Source: a virus
IMG/VR virus record: IMGVR_UViG_3300044621_001057
Span: 1 to 26,906 of that record
Length of the DNA stretch: 26,906 nucleotides
Reading direction: 5' to 3' (one strand)
Position 1 is the first letter of the stretch; every line of letters begins with the position of its first letter. Shown piece by piece: positions 10,550-17,945 of this stretch. The position numbers and the translations under genes were made by a program. A model generated the notes under the pieces. That model saw only the letters and a program-made list of their open reading frames with translations. It did no database searches and was not told the origin of the DNA.

Positions 10550-12004
10550 ATGGGTAAAATACAAGATGCTTGGAATGTGTTAAGAGGTAAGGCTTTACCC
10601 TTAATGAATGTTGGTCAGCCTTTTGCTTCATATACAATGATGGGGGGAACCTATGTTGGTATTGCTGACAATAGAAAGAATTACATTATTGACGGATATC
10701 AGGTTAATGATATCATTTACACAGCTGTTACCTTAATTACGGATAAGGTTAGGCTCCCTGAATGGCAGGCCTATAAGATAGTGGATGAGGAGGCTTTCAA
10801 GTCTTATGAGGGTTTGATGAGGAAAAAAGACTTAAGCACTCAGGACTATAAAAAAGCAATTGGATATAAGAAGAAAGCCTTAGAACCTGTTTATGTTGAC
10901 AGACTCAGTGAGCTTTTAAGATATCCTAACGAATACGAGACTTTCCAAGACCTTGTTAGTAACTCAACAGGATGGAAGCTAATCACGGGCGGTAGGACTG
11001 TTTGGGCTGAGATGTTACAACTAGGAGCTAATCAGGGCAAGCCTTTTCAGTTGCATAATTTACCCTATCAGGAAATTAGCATTATTGCTAGTACTAACAG
11101 GTTTCCGATTATCGAGGAGGCTTATGTAATGACTAACCTTTCGGACGCTTTCTTTCCTAAGGCTCAAGTATTGCATGATAAGTATCAGAATTACGACTGG
11201 GACGTTAACGGGGCGCATTTATACGGCATGAGTCCATTGAAAGCCGCTCTTAGAAGGTTAAGTCGGTCAAACTCAGCTATCAAGGCATCAGCCGCAATGC
11301 TTGAGAATCAAGGTGTTAAGGGTGTCCTCTATGTTGATGATCCTAGAATCTTAAACGGAGGTGCTGATATTCAAGATACTAGAAAGCAAGTAGAAGCTGT
11401 TAAAAGTAAACTTGTAGGCAAAGGTGAGTGGGTAGGTTCAGACAACTGGGGCCGTATTGGTGTGAGTGGGTACAAAATGGGATGGCAAGAGGTTGGGCTT
11501 AGTCCTGTTGATCTTTCTATCATAGAATCAGAGAAGTGGGATTTGAAGCGATTTGCAGCCGTTTATGGGGTTCCTAGTCAATTGATAGGTGATGCTGAGA
11601 CTTCAACCTATAACAACGTCAGAGAGGCTGAAAAGGCCCTTACAGCACGTTGTGCGATTCCTGCCCTTGTTGCCTTTAGAAACCACTTTAATCGTAAGCT
11701 ACAAACAGACTGGGGATATAAAGGACAGAATGTTTATGTTGACTTTGATCATACTGTCTTTACTGAACTAGCTGAGGATGTAGCTGAGAAGAGTACTTGG
11801 ATTAAAGACCTTAAGACTTTAAGCCCGAATGAACAGAGAATGCACTTAGGACTTGAAAGAATAGACAACCCATTATTTGATGAGCCTTGGATTACTACTC
11901 AGGACGGTATGCCTTTAAGTGAGTATGATGTAGAGGAGCCTGATGAGGAAGTAAGCTCAGATGATATGGATGACATGGAGGATACTGACGAAGTAGATGA
12001 TTGA
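10550..12004 (+). CDS. portal protein, HK97/SPP1-like, 484 aa
   Basis: Forms the dodecameric ring at one capsid vertex through which DNA enters and leaves. Features typical of siphophage portals: YIIDGYQVNDIIYTAVTLIT near the start, the segment LYGMSPLKAALRRLSRSNSA (about 225-245), AAMLENQGVKGVLY, and FAAVYGVPSQLIGDAETSTY (about 328-347) leading into the long helix with EKAL. The C-terminus is a highly acidic tail (EEPDEEVSSDDMDDMED). Position directly after terL supports the call. The ATG at 10550 lies one base after the terL stop. Confidence 0.9.
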   Translation: MGKIQDAWNVLRGKALPLMNVGQPFASYTMMGGTYVGIADNRKNYIIDGYQVNDIIYTAVTLITDKVRLPEWQAYKIVDEEAFKSYEGLMRKKDLSTQDYKKAIGYKKKALEPVYVDRLSELLRYPNEYETFQDLVSNSTGWKLITGGRTVWAEMLQLGANQGKPFQLHNLPYQEISIIASTNRFPIIEEAYVMTNLSDAFFPKAQVLHDKYQNYDWDVNGAHLYGMSPLKAALRRLSRSNSAIKASAAMLENQGVKGVLYVDDPRILNGGADIQDTRKQVEAVKSKLVGKGEWVGSDNWGRIGVSGYKMGWQEVGLSPVDLSIIESEKWDLKRFAAVYGVPSQLIGDAETSTYNNVREAEKALTARCAIPALVAFRNHFNRKLQTDWGYKGQNVYVDFDHTVFTELAEDVAEKSTWIKDLKTLSPNEQRMHLGLERIDNPLFDEPWITTQDGMPLSEYDVEEPDEEVSSDDMDDMEDTDEVDD

Positions 12005-12191
12005 GATGATAATTAAACAGACTTATCCAATTTGTAAAAAGGAGAAGTGCTGTGCGATATATAAAGCTAAGATGGATGCCAAAAGAGAGGCACTAAGACA
12101 AAGATTGATGAATGACAGATCAGGAAAGGAAATTATTAGCAAAGGAGAACGCGAGACAGAATCTCAAGTTCGAGAAGAAGCACTTTCCTAG
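11997..12191 (+). CDS. small Cys-containing ORF, up to 64 aa
   Basis: ATG 11997 overlaps the portal end by 8 bases and the frame runs to TAG at 12189-12191, overlapping the next gene by 80 bases. The N-terminal half has a cluster CKKEKCC followed by AIYKAKMDAKREALRQRL, a charged helix. It fills the 107-base gap between portal and head gene that would otherwise be empty, so a gene is plausible. The part beyond 12112 may be only a shadow of the head gene. A metal-binding knuckle is possible but unproven. Confidence 0.4.
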   Translation: MIEMIIKQTYPICKKEKCCAIYKAKMDAKREALRQRLMNDRSGKEIISKGERETESQVREEALS

Positions 12192-12915
12192 AGTCAAAAA
12201 GCAACTTGACAAAGTTGTTAGTTCTTTGATAGGTACTATAAAAAGAGAAGGAGTCAATGAGGCTGTAGTTCTTTTGCGCACTCAGTTATGGAGTGATAAA
12301 CTTTATAAGCCGTTACAAGATATCTACAAGCAAGTAGGTGTTTATCATGCTAACGAAACTTATAAGAGAATACGTCAAGAGATAGGCGAAAAGAGTAGAA
12401 GTGAGACTTGGGTGCAATACATTCTAGGCGAACTCAATAGAACGTTAGTTCAATTTGGAATAGTTAAAACTTCTGAAACCCTTAGAAACCACATGCTAGT
12501 AGTAATTGAGAAAGCAATTAAAAAAGGCAAGACTCAAGATGAACTGATTGAGATATTAACTAAGTCAGGATTTACTAGTATGCAGGCTTTAAGGATAGTT
12601 AGAACTGAAGTAGGAAGGGCAGCTAATACGGGAGTAAAGGCAGCCGCACTAGGTTTTAATTATGAGATGGTTAAGGAGTGGATTGCATTTCAAGATTCTA
12701 GAACTAGGGGATTTAGACCTAAGCAACCAAAAGACCACTATCACATGGACGGGCAGGTTGTAGACTTCTTTGAAAACTTTACAGATCCTAGAAGCGGAGA
12801 ACAGATAGAATATCCTCTTGCTCCTGAAGGTTCACCAGGAATGGTGATAAATTGTAGATGTAGTTATGTTATAGTACCTAAAAGAGATTCAAGAGGTAGA
12901 CTAATCAGAAGATAA
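12112..12915 (+). CDS. head morphogenesis protein, Mu F / SPP1 gp7-like, 267 aa
   Basis: A minor head protein that associates with the portal. The C-terminal half carries the family signature: RIVRTEVGRAANTGVKAAAL (about 163-182), KEWIAFQDSRTRGFRP, DHYHMDGQVVDFFENF and the final INCRCSY (about 245-251), a pattern that includes conserved His, Asp and Cys. The N-terminal 100 residues are helical and basic. Size agrees with the family. In other phages this protein is ejected or takes part in infectivity and assembly. It comes between portal and protease, as expected. ATG 12112 is the first start in frame. Confidence 0.88.
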   Translation: MTDQERKLLAKENARQNLKFEKKHFPRVKKQLDKVVSSLIGTIKREGVNEAVVLLRTQLWSDKLYKPLQDIYKQVGVYHANETYKRIRQEIGEKSRSETWVQYILGELNRTLVQFGIVKTSETLRNHMLVVIEKAIKKGKTQDELIEILTKSGFTSMQALRIVRTEVGRAANTGVKAAALGFNYEMVKEWIAFQDSRTRGFRPKQPKDHYHMDGQVVDFFENFTDPRSGEQIEYPLAPEGSPGMVINCRCSYVIVPKRDSRGRLIRR

Positions 12916-12916
12916 C

Positions 12917-12926
12917 GGGAGGTGAT
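12917..12926 (+). promoter_or_regulatory. strong Shine-Dalgarno site before the prohead protease
   Basis: GGGAGGTGAT lies 3 bases before GTG 12930 and complements the 16S rRNA end almost fully. This is unlike nearly all other genes here, which have A/T-rich leaders. It supports the GTG start, or is chance. Confidence 0.45.
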
Positions 12927-12929
12927 TAG

Positions 12930-13775
12930 GTGGCAATAGCCAATACTGCGGAAAATGAAATAAGAACCAGACCTAACCCTCCCAACATGATAAAAACTAT
13001 GAAAAGATATTTTGAACAAAAACTGATAGCAGACTCAGTAAGAGATGTATCAGAAACTTCACGTAAAGTGAAAGTGGCTATTAGCCAAATGGGTTCTAAG
13101 GACTTTGATAATGATGTCATTGACCACGGAGCTTACAACAAGACTATGGCTGAAAGAGGTCCTAAGGGTGCTAATCTTATTTGGCACTTAACAGACCACA
13201 ACCCAAGCCTAAAGTCAGCCATTGGCAAATTCTCTGAGTTGTATGTTGAGGATAATTACTTAGTAGGAATTACTAATGTACCGAACACAACTTGGGGCAA
13301 TGATGTTTTAGAGTTCTACAAGTCAGGTCATATTAACCAGCACTCTGTAGGGTTTAGAACTATTAAGGCTGAAGCACAACAGAAAGGACAAGCAGAGGAG
13401 TATAACCTAATCAAGGAAATACTTTTGTTTGAAGGTTCTGCTGTACTATGGGGAGCCAACCCAAACACACCAACTCTAACAGTAGGCAAAGGCCTAACTA
13501 AGGAGGAAATCACAAATCAACACGAAAAGCTAAGCAAAGAGCTAGGTCTTTTAATCAAGAGTCTCAAAGATGGTAGATTTACTGATGAGGCTTTTGAGTT
13601 TATCGAGATTCGCTTTGCACAAGTAAACGAAGCAATTAAGTCACTCTTATCTACTGAGGCCACTCCTATTGTGGAGCAACCCGCTGAAGCAGTTGCAGAA
13701 ACTAAGGAGCCGGTTATTGATGTAAGTGACCTTAAGCATACATTGAACAATTTTATTTACAAATTAAATTCCTAA
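12930..13775 (+). CDS. prohead protease, HK97 type (S78 family), 281 aa
   Basis: The serine protease that removes the scaffold part of the capsid protein during head maturation. Diagnostic segments: SRKVKVAISQMGSKDFDNDV near residue 44, LIWHLTDHNP with catalytic His 86, and HINQHSVGF with catalytic Ser 139. The core ends near residue 190 (NPNTPTLTVG). The last 90 residues are helical and may be a scaffold or delivery tail. GTG 12930 is chosen because of the Shine-Dalgarno site; ATG 12987 or 12999 would still keep the whole protease domain. It is followed directly by the capsid gene. Confidence 0.88.
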   Translation: MAIANTAENEIRTRPNPPNMIKTMKRYFEQKLIADSVRDVSETSRKVKVAISQMGSKDFDNDVIDHGAYNKTMAERGPKGANLIWHLTDHNPSLKSAIGKFSELYVEDNYLVGITNVPNTTWGNDVLEFYKSGHINQHSVGFRTIKAEAQQKGQAEEYNLIKEILLFEGSAVLWGANPNTPTLTVGKGLTKEEITNQHEKLSKELGLLIKSLKDGRFTDEAFEFIEIRFAQVNEAIKSLLSTEATPIVEQPAEAVAETKEPVIDVSDLKHTLNNFIYKLNS

Positions 13776-13778
13776 AAA

Positions 13779-14918
13779 GTGGAAGAATTAAAATCAATTG
13801 AGGCCTCAGTAAAATCTGCTACTGAGTCTGTTGAAAAAATGAAAGCGGCTAATGAAGCTGCTATTGCAGATGTTAAAACACAAGTGGCTGAAGTAAAGGC
13901 TGCTGTAGTTACTATGGATGAGGCTGCTAAGAAAAATCAAGCTGCCCTTGACCAAATGATTGCTGAGAAGGCTGCTAAGACTGTAAACAACAAAAATAAG
14001 TCTTTCGGTGACGCTTTCTCTGAGCAAATTGCTGAGGCATTTGATTCTAAGCAAGCTGAAATCAATGAGTTCCAGCGTAACAAAAATGCTAAGTTGAGTA
14101 TTGACCTCAAAGCTGTAGGTACAATGACAACTTCTGCTAACCTTTCAGGTGATGGTGTTGCTACTTACAACACTCGCCAAGGTTTAGTACCTGCTCAGAA
14201 AGTAAATTTTCGTGACCTTATCCCAACTGCTGTAAGTCCTACAGGATTGTATGTGACTTATCGTGAGACAGGAACTGAAGGTTCTATCGGTATCCAAACT
14301 GAAGGTAACCTAAAGTCTCAGATTGACTATGACCTTACAGAGGTTAAAGTTGTTTCTGACTACATTGCTGGTTTTGCTCGTTTCTCTAAGCAGATGATGT
14401 TCCAACTTCCTTTCTTGCAGAACACTTTGCAGCGTATGTTGCTCCGTGACTTCTACAAAAAAGAGAATAGCACTTTCTTCTCTGCTGTTAGCTCTGCTGC
14501 AACAGGTAGCACAACAACTGCTGCTTCTGTAGATGCTGAGCAATTAGTAGATTGGATTGCTAATCAATTGGATGCAAACTTCGAGGCTTCTTTTGCCTTA
14601 GTATCTTATGCTCAATGGGCTGACTTGTTAAAGACTAAGCCTACTGACTACTCTGTACCTGGTGGTGTTATCATTGATCCTAACGGAAACATCCGTATTG
14701 CAGGTGTACCTGTAATTGGTGCTTCTTGGGTTACAAACGATAAGGCTCTTATCCTGGATGCTTCTTACCTTGAAAGAGTTGAGACTGAAGGATTGCGTGT
14801 TGAGTTCTCTTACGAGGACAGCGACAACTTCCAGCGTAACTTGGTAACTGCTCGTGTTGAGTGTTTTGAGGACATCAACATTATGAGAACAGATGCCTTG
14901 ATTTACGGATCATTCTAA
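13779..14918 (+). CDS. major capsid protein, HK97 fold, 379 aa
   Basis: Forms the icosahedral shell. Residues about 1-100 are an Ala/Lys/Glu-rich coiled coil (SVEKMKAANEAAIADVKTQV), the delta-domain scaffold that the upstream protease should cut off. The mature part begins near residue 105. It contains GLVPAQKVNFRDLIPTAVSP, YETGTEGS-like E-loop sequence (RETGTEGSIGIQTEG), the helix ARFSKQMMFQLPFLQNTLQR and the A-domain/P-domain segments IAGVPVIGAS and RVECFEDINIMRTDALIYG. GTG 13779, 3 bases after the protease stop, is the start. Codons are more biased than in neighbours (many GCT, CGT), as expected for the most abundant protein. Confidence 0.93.
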   Translation: MEELKSIEASVKSATESVEKMKAANEAAIADVKTQVAEVKAAVVTMDEAAKKNQAALDQMIAEKAAKTVNNKNKSFGDAFSEQIAEAFDSKQAEINEFQRNKNAKLSIDLKAVGTMTTSANLSGDGVATYNTRQGLVPAQKVNFRDLIPTAVSPTGLYVTYRETGTEGSIGIQTEGNLKSQIDYDLTEVKVVSDYIAGFARFSKQMMFQLPFLQNTLQRMLLRDFYKKENSTFFSAVSSAATGSTTTAASVDAEQLVDWIANQLDANFEASFALVSYAQWADLLKTKPTDYSVPGGVIIDPNGNIRIAGVPVIGASWVTNDKALILDASYLERVETEGLRVEFSYEDSDNFQRNLVTARVECFEDINIMRTDALIYGSF

Positions 14919-14940
14919 GCTGTGGTTGATGTGGTGATAG

Positions 14941-14969
14941 GGGGCTGGTTTCGGCCCGCCCCTTTTTTT
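14941..14969 (+). terminator. strong terminator after the capsid gene
   Basis: GGGGC-TGG pairs with CC-GCCCC (14941-14945 with 14958-14962, plus inner GG/CC) and is followed by seven T's. It allows separate expression levels for head and tail genes. Confidence 0.85.
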
Positions 14970-14980
14970 AAATAAATCTT

Positions 14981-15547
14981 ATGTTGTATAACTTACTGAT
15001 AGATTGGGAAGATCAGACTGAGGAGTCAGGTATAACTGAGCCTTTAACTATTCAAGAGGTAAAGAATTATCTCAGATTAGAGGGTTTTATTGACAATTCC
15101 GAGTCAATATCCTCTGACTTTGATGATGATGACGTTATTATTGAAACTCTAATCAGATCAGCAAGAGAAAGAATGGAGGAGTACACAGGTTTAAGTTTAA
15201 TTACTAAAACTTGGGAGATAGAATTTACCAACCTTTGTGGTAACTTTGATATTCCTTTTGGTCCTGTAAATACTATTATTTACTTAAGGGATGATGAGGG
15301 CGACTCTATCAGCACAGATGACTTTGATATATCTTTTAATGGTAGGATTTTAAAATATCCTAACTATGAGAATATGACAATGAAGTATGAGGCTGGTTAT
15401 ACAAACATACCTAAAGGTTTAAAAGATGCACTCTATAAAGAGGTGGCATATCGTTATATTAACAGAGGTGATGAGAATGTTGATGGATTAAGTAGAGAAG
15501 CTATTAACATAGCATCTATTTACAAAACCGCTAATTGGATAGGATGA
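14981..15547 (+). CDS. head-tail connector, gp6-like, 188 aa
   Basis: Binds below the portal and starts the neck. The signature is LTIQEVKNYLRLEG near residue 22, then IIETLIRSARERMEEYTGLS, the classic helix pair of the HK97 gp6/SPP1 gp15 family. It continues with LPFGPVNTI-like sequence (DIPFGPVNTIIYLRD), KYEAGYTNIPKGLKDALYKE and a final helix. The acidic insert EGFIDNSESISSDFDDDD is longer than usual. ATG 14981 lies 11 bases after the terminator T-run. Its TGA overlaps the next start (ATGA). Confidence 0.85.
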   Translation: MLYNLLIDWEDQTEESGITEPLTIQEVKNYLRLEGFIDNSESISSDFDDDDVIIETLIRSARERMEEYTGLSLITKTWEIEFTNLCGNFDIPFGPVNTIIYLRDDEGDSISTDDFDISFNGRILKYPNYENMTMKYEAGYTNIPKGLKDALYKEVAYRYINRGDENVDGLSREAINIASIYKTANWIG

Positions 15548-15867
15548 TAGGAAATCTAAAACCAATAAAACTCTTAAAGTACACGCAAACCATTGACGCT
15601 GATGGGGATGCTACTGAAACTGTAGCTGAAACCTATAAGATGTGGGCTGAAGTGACTGATGGAGGTGGTGGTAGATCACAAGCTGATGGTAAAACTGATA
15701 TGTCAGGTTCTAAGACATTTAAGATACCATTTAGAGGCTATAATATTACTCCTGATTATAGGATTGAATATTTTGGTCAAACTTATTCTATTAGTAGCGT
15801 AACTAGAACTGGAGAAAAAAGATTTTATTGGGAAATTTCTGCAACTTCAATTTTTGAGCTTGATTAG
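15544..15867 (+). CDS. head-tail adaptor / head closure protein, 107 aa
   Basis: A small beta-barrel neck protein of the HK97 gp7-SPP1 gp16 type (Phage_H_T_join). It shows the pattern LKYTQTIDADGDATETVAET, YKMWAEVTDGGGGRSQADGK, FKIPFRGYNITPDYRIEYFG and a last strand ending ISATSIFEL. ATG 15544 overlaps the connector stop as ATGA; an earlier TTG at 15535 is possible but unlikely. Order connector, adaptor, gp10-like, tail completion is the usual one. The TAG stop overlaps the next gene. Confidence 0.8.
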   Translation: MIGNLKPIKLLKYTQTIDADGDATETVAETYKMWAEVTDGGGGRSQADGKTDMSGSKTFKIPFRGYNITPDYRIEYFGQTYSISSVTRTGEKRFYWEISATSIFELD

Positions 15868-16420
15868 AGCGCAACTTATAGGATTGGAAGAATTTAAATT
15901 AGCATTTGACACTGCTTCAAAACAAATGAAGCAAAGAGTTGATGATGCTACAAGAGAAACTGCTCAAATATTTGCTACTAAGGCATATTCTGAAGTAATA
16001 GGACAAGATTCTGTTTTTACTTTTGAATTAGCTAAAAGTATAAGAGTTGAACCCGAAGGATTTGCTAGTTATTCTGTTGTTGCTAAAGCACCTTATGCTG
16101 GTTTTGTTGAATTTGGAACAAAAAAAAGGTATAAACCACAAGTAGGTTATGATTCTGTTGCAGCTTTATTTAAAGGACAAAAACCTGTAAATAAATATGG
16201 TAGTCTTTTTGATGCAATATATGCATGGGTAAAAAAGAAAAATATAGGTAAAAAAGAAAACAAAAGGCAAACTAAAAATGAGAAAAAAGATATAGCTTGG
16301 GCTATAACAATGGATATTGCAAAAAATGGAAGAAAAGCAAAACCATTCTTTTTTAAAAATGTAGTTCCTGTATCTGTAATATTACAAAGAAGATTAAAAG
16401 ATATATTTAATGCCTTTTAA
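15854..16420 (+). CDS. HK97 gp10-like head-tail component, 188 aa
   Basis: Joins head to tail. Family features: a helix with FKLAFDTASKQMKQRVDDAT near residue 14, then FELAKSIRVEP and APYAGFVEFGTKKRYKP (about 78-94), the most conserved part of gp10 proteins, and a C-terminal KPFFFKNVVPV segment. There is a lysine-rich insert (VKKKNIGKKENKRQTKNEKK). No ATG exists near the start; TTG 15854 (or 15860) overlaps the adaptor stop. The gene is visibly more AT-rich than its neighbours, with almost only A/T-ending codons, which hints at a different origin. Confidence 0.8.
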   Translation: MSLIRAQLIGLEEFKLAFDTASKQMKQRVDDATRETAQIFATKAYSEVIGQDSVFTFELAKSIRVEPEGFASYSVVAKAPYAGFVEFGTKKRYKPQVGYDSVAALFKGQKPVNKYGSLFDAIYAWVKKKNIGKKENKRQTKNEKKDIAWAITMDIAKNGRKAKPFFFKNVVPVSVILQRRLKDIFNAF

Positions 16421-16835
16421 AACAGCATTATACGATTTAAAAACAGAATGGTATAAAACCTTAGAAGGTACTATAAGTGTGCCTGTCTATAAAGATGCTG
16501 TACCTATTACAGAAAACGGTAATCATGTATTAATTCGTTCTGAGGGTAGCAATCAAACAGATTTAAACAATAGTGCATTTTTCCAATCAGCAGTAATTAT
16601 AGTAGATATACTGACTAAATTTGCCACACTAGCTAATAGCAAAGTGGCATATCAAATTGCACAAGAAATATATGATGAGGTTATACTAAGTCCTAATTCA
16701 TTTGGGATTTCAATTCCTGATCATCAAATTACACAAATAACAATACAATCAGAAACAGAGCTTTACGAAGATGATGGTTCTGAGAAGATTTATAGATATA
16801 TTATTAGATACGAGCATTTTATTAATCAAAATTAA
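16410..16835 (+). CDS. tail completion / terminator protein (gp17, DUF3168-like), 141 aa
   Basis: Caps the tail tube at the head-proximal end. The short alpha/beta pattern fits: N-terminal helix ALYDLKTEWYKTLEGTISVP, then VYKDAVPITENGNHVLIRSE, strand QSAVIIVDILTKF, helix ANSKVAYQIAQEIYDEVIL and final strands IYRYIIRYEHF. The sequence itself is not highly diagnostic, but size, order and pattern agree. ATG 16410 overlaps the gp10-like gene by 11 bases. Confidence 0.7.
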   Translation: MPFKTALYDLKTEWYKTLEGTISVPVYKDAVPITENGNHVLIRSEGSNQTDLNNSAFFQSAVIIVDILTKFATLANSKVAYQIAQEIYDEVILSPNSFGISIPDHQITQITIQSETELYEDDGSEKIYRYIIRYEHFINQN

Positions 16836-16846
16836 ATACAAAACAA

Positions 16847-17272
16847 ATGGCAGATGCTACAACAATCTCGGGCAGTGTGATGTTTATCGAATACTCAGAC
16901 ACACCGAGTGGCGCAAGAAAGTCGGCTGTTTGCCAGAGTGAGGGATCATTCGATGGCAGCCGCAACGTAGTTAGTGATGAAACTAACTGTGGAACTTTAA
17001 AAACATTAGGACCTCAAAACAACCGTTTGACTTTAAACGCAGTTGTTGACACAATTCCTGATGCAAATGAGGCTTCCTACAATGATTTCCAAACTCTTTA
17101 TGCTAACAATACTAAAAAGTATTGGCATTTAACTGATTCAGCTGAGACTATCTATCATGGTGGTTATGGTTGGATTGCATCTCTTGGTCAGCAGAATACA
17201 AGCGGTCAAACTGCTAAGTTCACTATGACTATTGAGATTGAGGGAGACATTGACACTGAACCTGCAAGCTAA
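16847..17272 (+). CDS. major tail (tube) protein, 141 aa
   Basis: Builds the tail tube in stacked hexamers. The single beta-sandwich pattern is seen: MADATTISGSVMFIEYSDTP, KSAVCQSEGSFDGSRNVVSD, ETNCGTLKTLGPQNNRLTLN, and the last strand QTAKFTMTIEIEGDID. It precedes the tail-assembly chaperone and tape measure, as tube genes do. The leader taaatacaaaacaa is of the Bacteroidota type. Smaller than classical lambda gpV. The call rests mainly on order and fold pattern. Confidence 0.78.
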   Translation: MADATTISGSVMFIEYSDTPSGARKSAVCQSEGSFDGSRNVVSDETNCGTLKTLGPQNNRLTLNAVVDTIPDANEASYNDFQTLYANNTKKYWHLTDSAETIYHGGYGWIASLGQQNTSGQTAKFTMTIEIEGDIDTEPAS

Positions 17273-17277
17273 TAACT

Positions 17278-17625
17278 ATGAAACAAATCACACATACAAT
17301 CAACGGCAAACAAATAACACTGGATTTCGGAAAGATGTGGTTTTCCAAATATTATGGTGAAGCCACATCATCCAATCCATTGTTAATGAATGAATTAATC
17401 GATAAGCCAAATAGTCAATTCACTTTTATTTGTGGATTAATTTATGGTGGTGTAAACTGCTATAATAAAACAAATAAAATAAATGAGTTTCTAACATTAG
17501 AACAAACTGAAGATTTGGTTGGTTCTATGACACAAGAAGAAGCTGCAGAATTGATTAATAAATTTGTTGATACCAATTCATCCAAAGAACAGGGGGAAGT
17601 AAATCCCCAGGTGGCAAACCCTTAA
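17278..17625 (+). CDS. tail assembly chaperone, first frame (gpG-like), 115 aa
   Basis: Binds the tape measure during tail assembly. It lies between tube and tape-measure genes, the standard place. The protein is helical: MKQITHTINGKQITLDFGKM, WFSKYYGE, QFTFICGLIYGGVNCYNK, and LEQTEDLVGSMTQEEAAELI. It ends NPQVANP-stop. Near the end, the heptamer AAACCCT (17616-17622) in the right phase allows a -1 slip into the following frame, giving a 222-aa fusion like lambda gpGT. Confidence 0.78.
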   Translation: MKQITHTINGKQITLDFGKMWFSKYYGEATSSNPLLMNELIDKPNSQFTFICGLIYGGVNCYNKTNKINEFLTLEQTEDLVGSMTQEEAAELINKFVDTNSSKEQGEVNPQVANP

Positions 17626-17633
17626 CCTGGGAT
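17603..17633 (+). promoter_or_regulatory. probable -1 ribosomal frameshift site with flanking stem
   Basis: Codons GCA AAC CCT TAA contain A AAC CCT at 17616-17622. Slipping back one base gives AAA CCC TTA ACC TGG GAT GAA ATG AGG, which joins the next frame with no stop and reads PLTWDEMRSEAFGQ, a natural chaperone sequence. ATCCC-C-AGG (17603-17611) can pair with CCTGGGAT (17626-17633) around the site. Confidence 0.65.
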
Positions 17634-17945
17634 GAAATGAGGTCGGAAGCATTCGGTCAAATTGGCCTACTTCCGCATGAGTTTTATGATCTTGAATTTG
17701 ATGAATATATCTTATTAAGAAACGGATATATTGATAAAGTTAAGACTGAATCTGTATTGCTGAGATTTCAAACTGCCTTAATATGCGAAACATTAGTAGG
17801 CAAAGGGAATGGAGTTCGGTTTGTAATGGATGCTTGGCAATTAGAATCTAAAGAAGAAATAACGCAAGATCAAATAAAAACCTTGCTGAAGGCGAAAAGA
17901 GAAAAGGATGCTTTAAAAAGGCTTAAACAGAAAGATAATGGCTGA
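17622..17945 (+). CDS. tail assembly chaperone, second frame (gpT-like), made by frameshift
   Basis: The frame from TTA 17622 to TGA 17943-17945 gives about 107 residues: LTWDEMRSEAFGQIGLLPHE, FYDLEFDEYILLRNGY, then helices ending LLKAKREKDALKRLKQK. The pattern TWDEM...A-G-LGL-P-EFY-L...E..LLRNGY is that of the second chaperone domain of siphophages. The residues before the first ATG (17637), PLTWDE, fit the family, so the part is likely made as a fusion with 17278-17622 and not from its own start. No leader is evident before ATG 17637. It overlaps the tape-measure start by 8 bases. Confidence 0.75.
   Translation, partial: LTWDEMRSEAFGQIGLLPHEFYDLEFDEYILLRNGYIDKVKTESVLLRFQTALICETLVGKGNGVRFVMDAWQLESKEEITQDQIKTLLKAKREKDALKRLKQKDNG

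Noticed and set aside
13806-14543. Minus-strand frames within the capsid gene
   Set aside because: They are shadows of the capsid coding sequence with Ser/Leu/Cys-rich, non-protein-like composition and no leaders.
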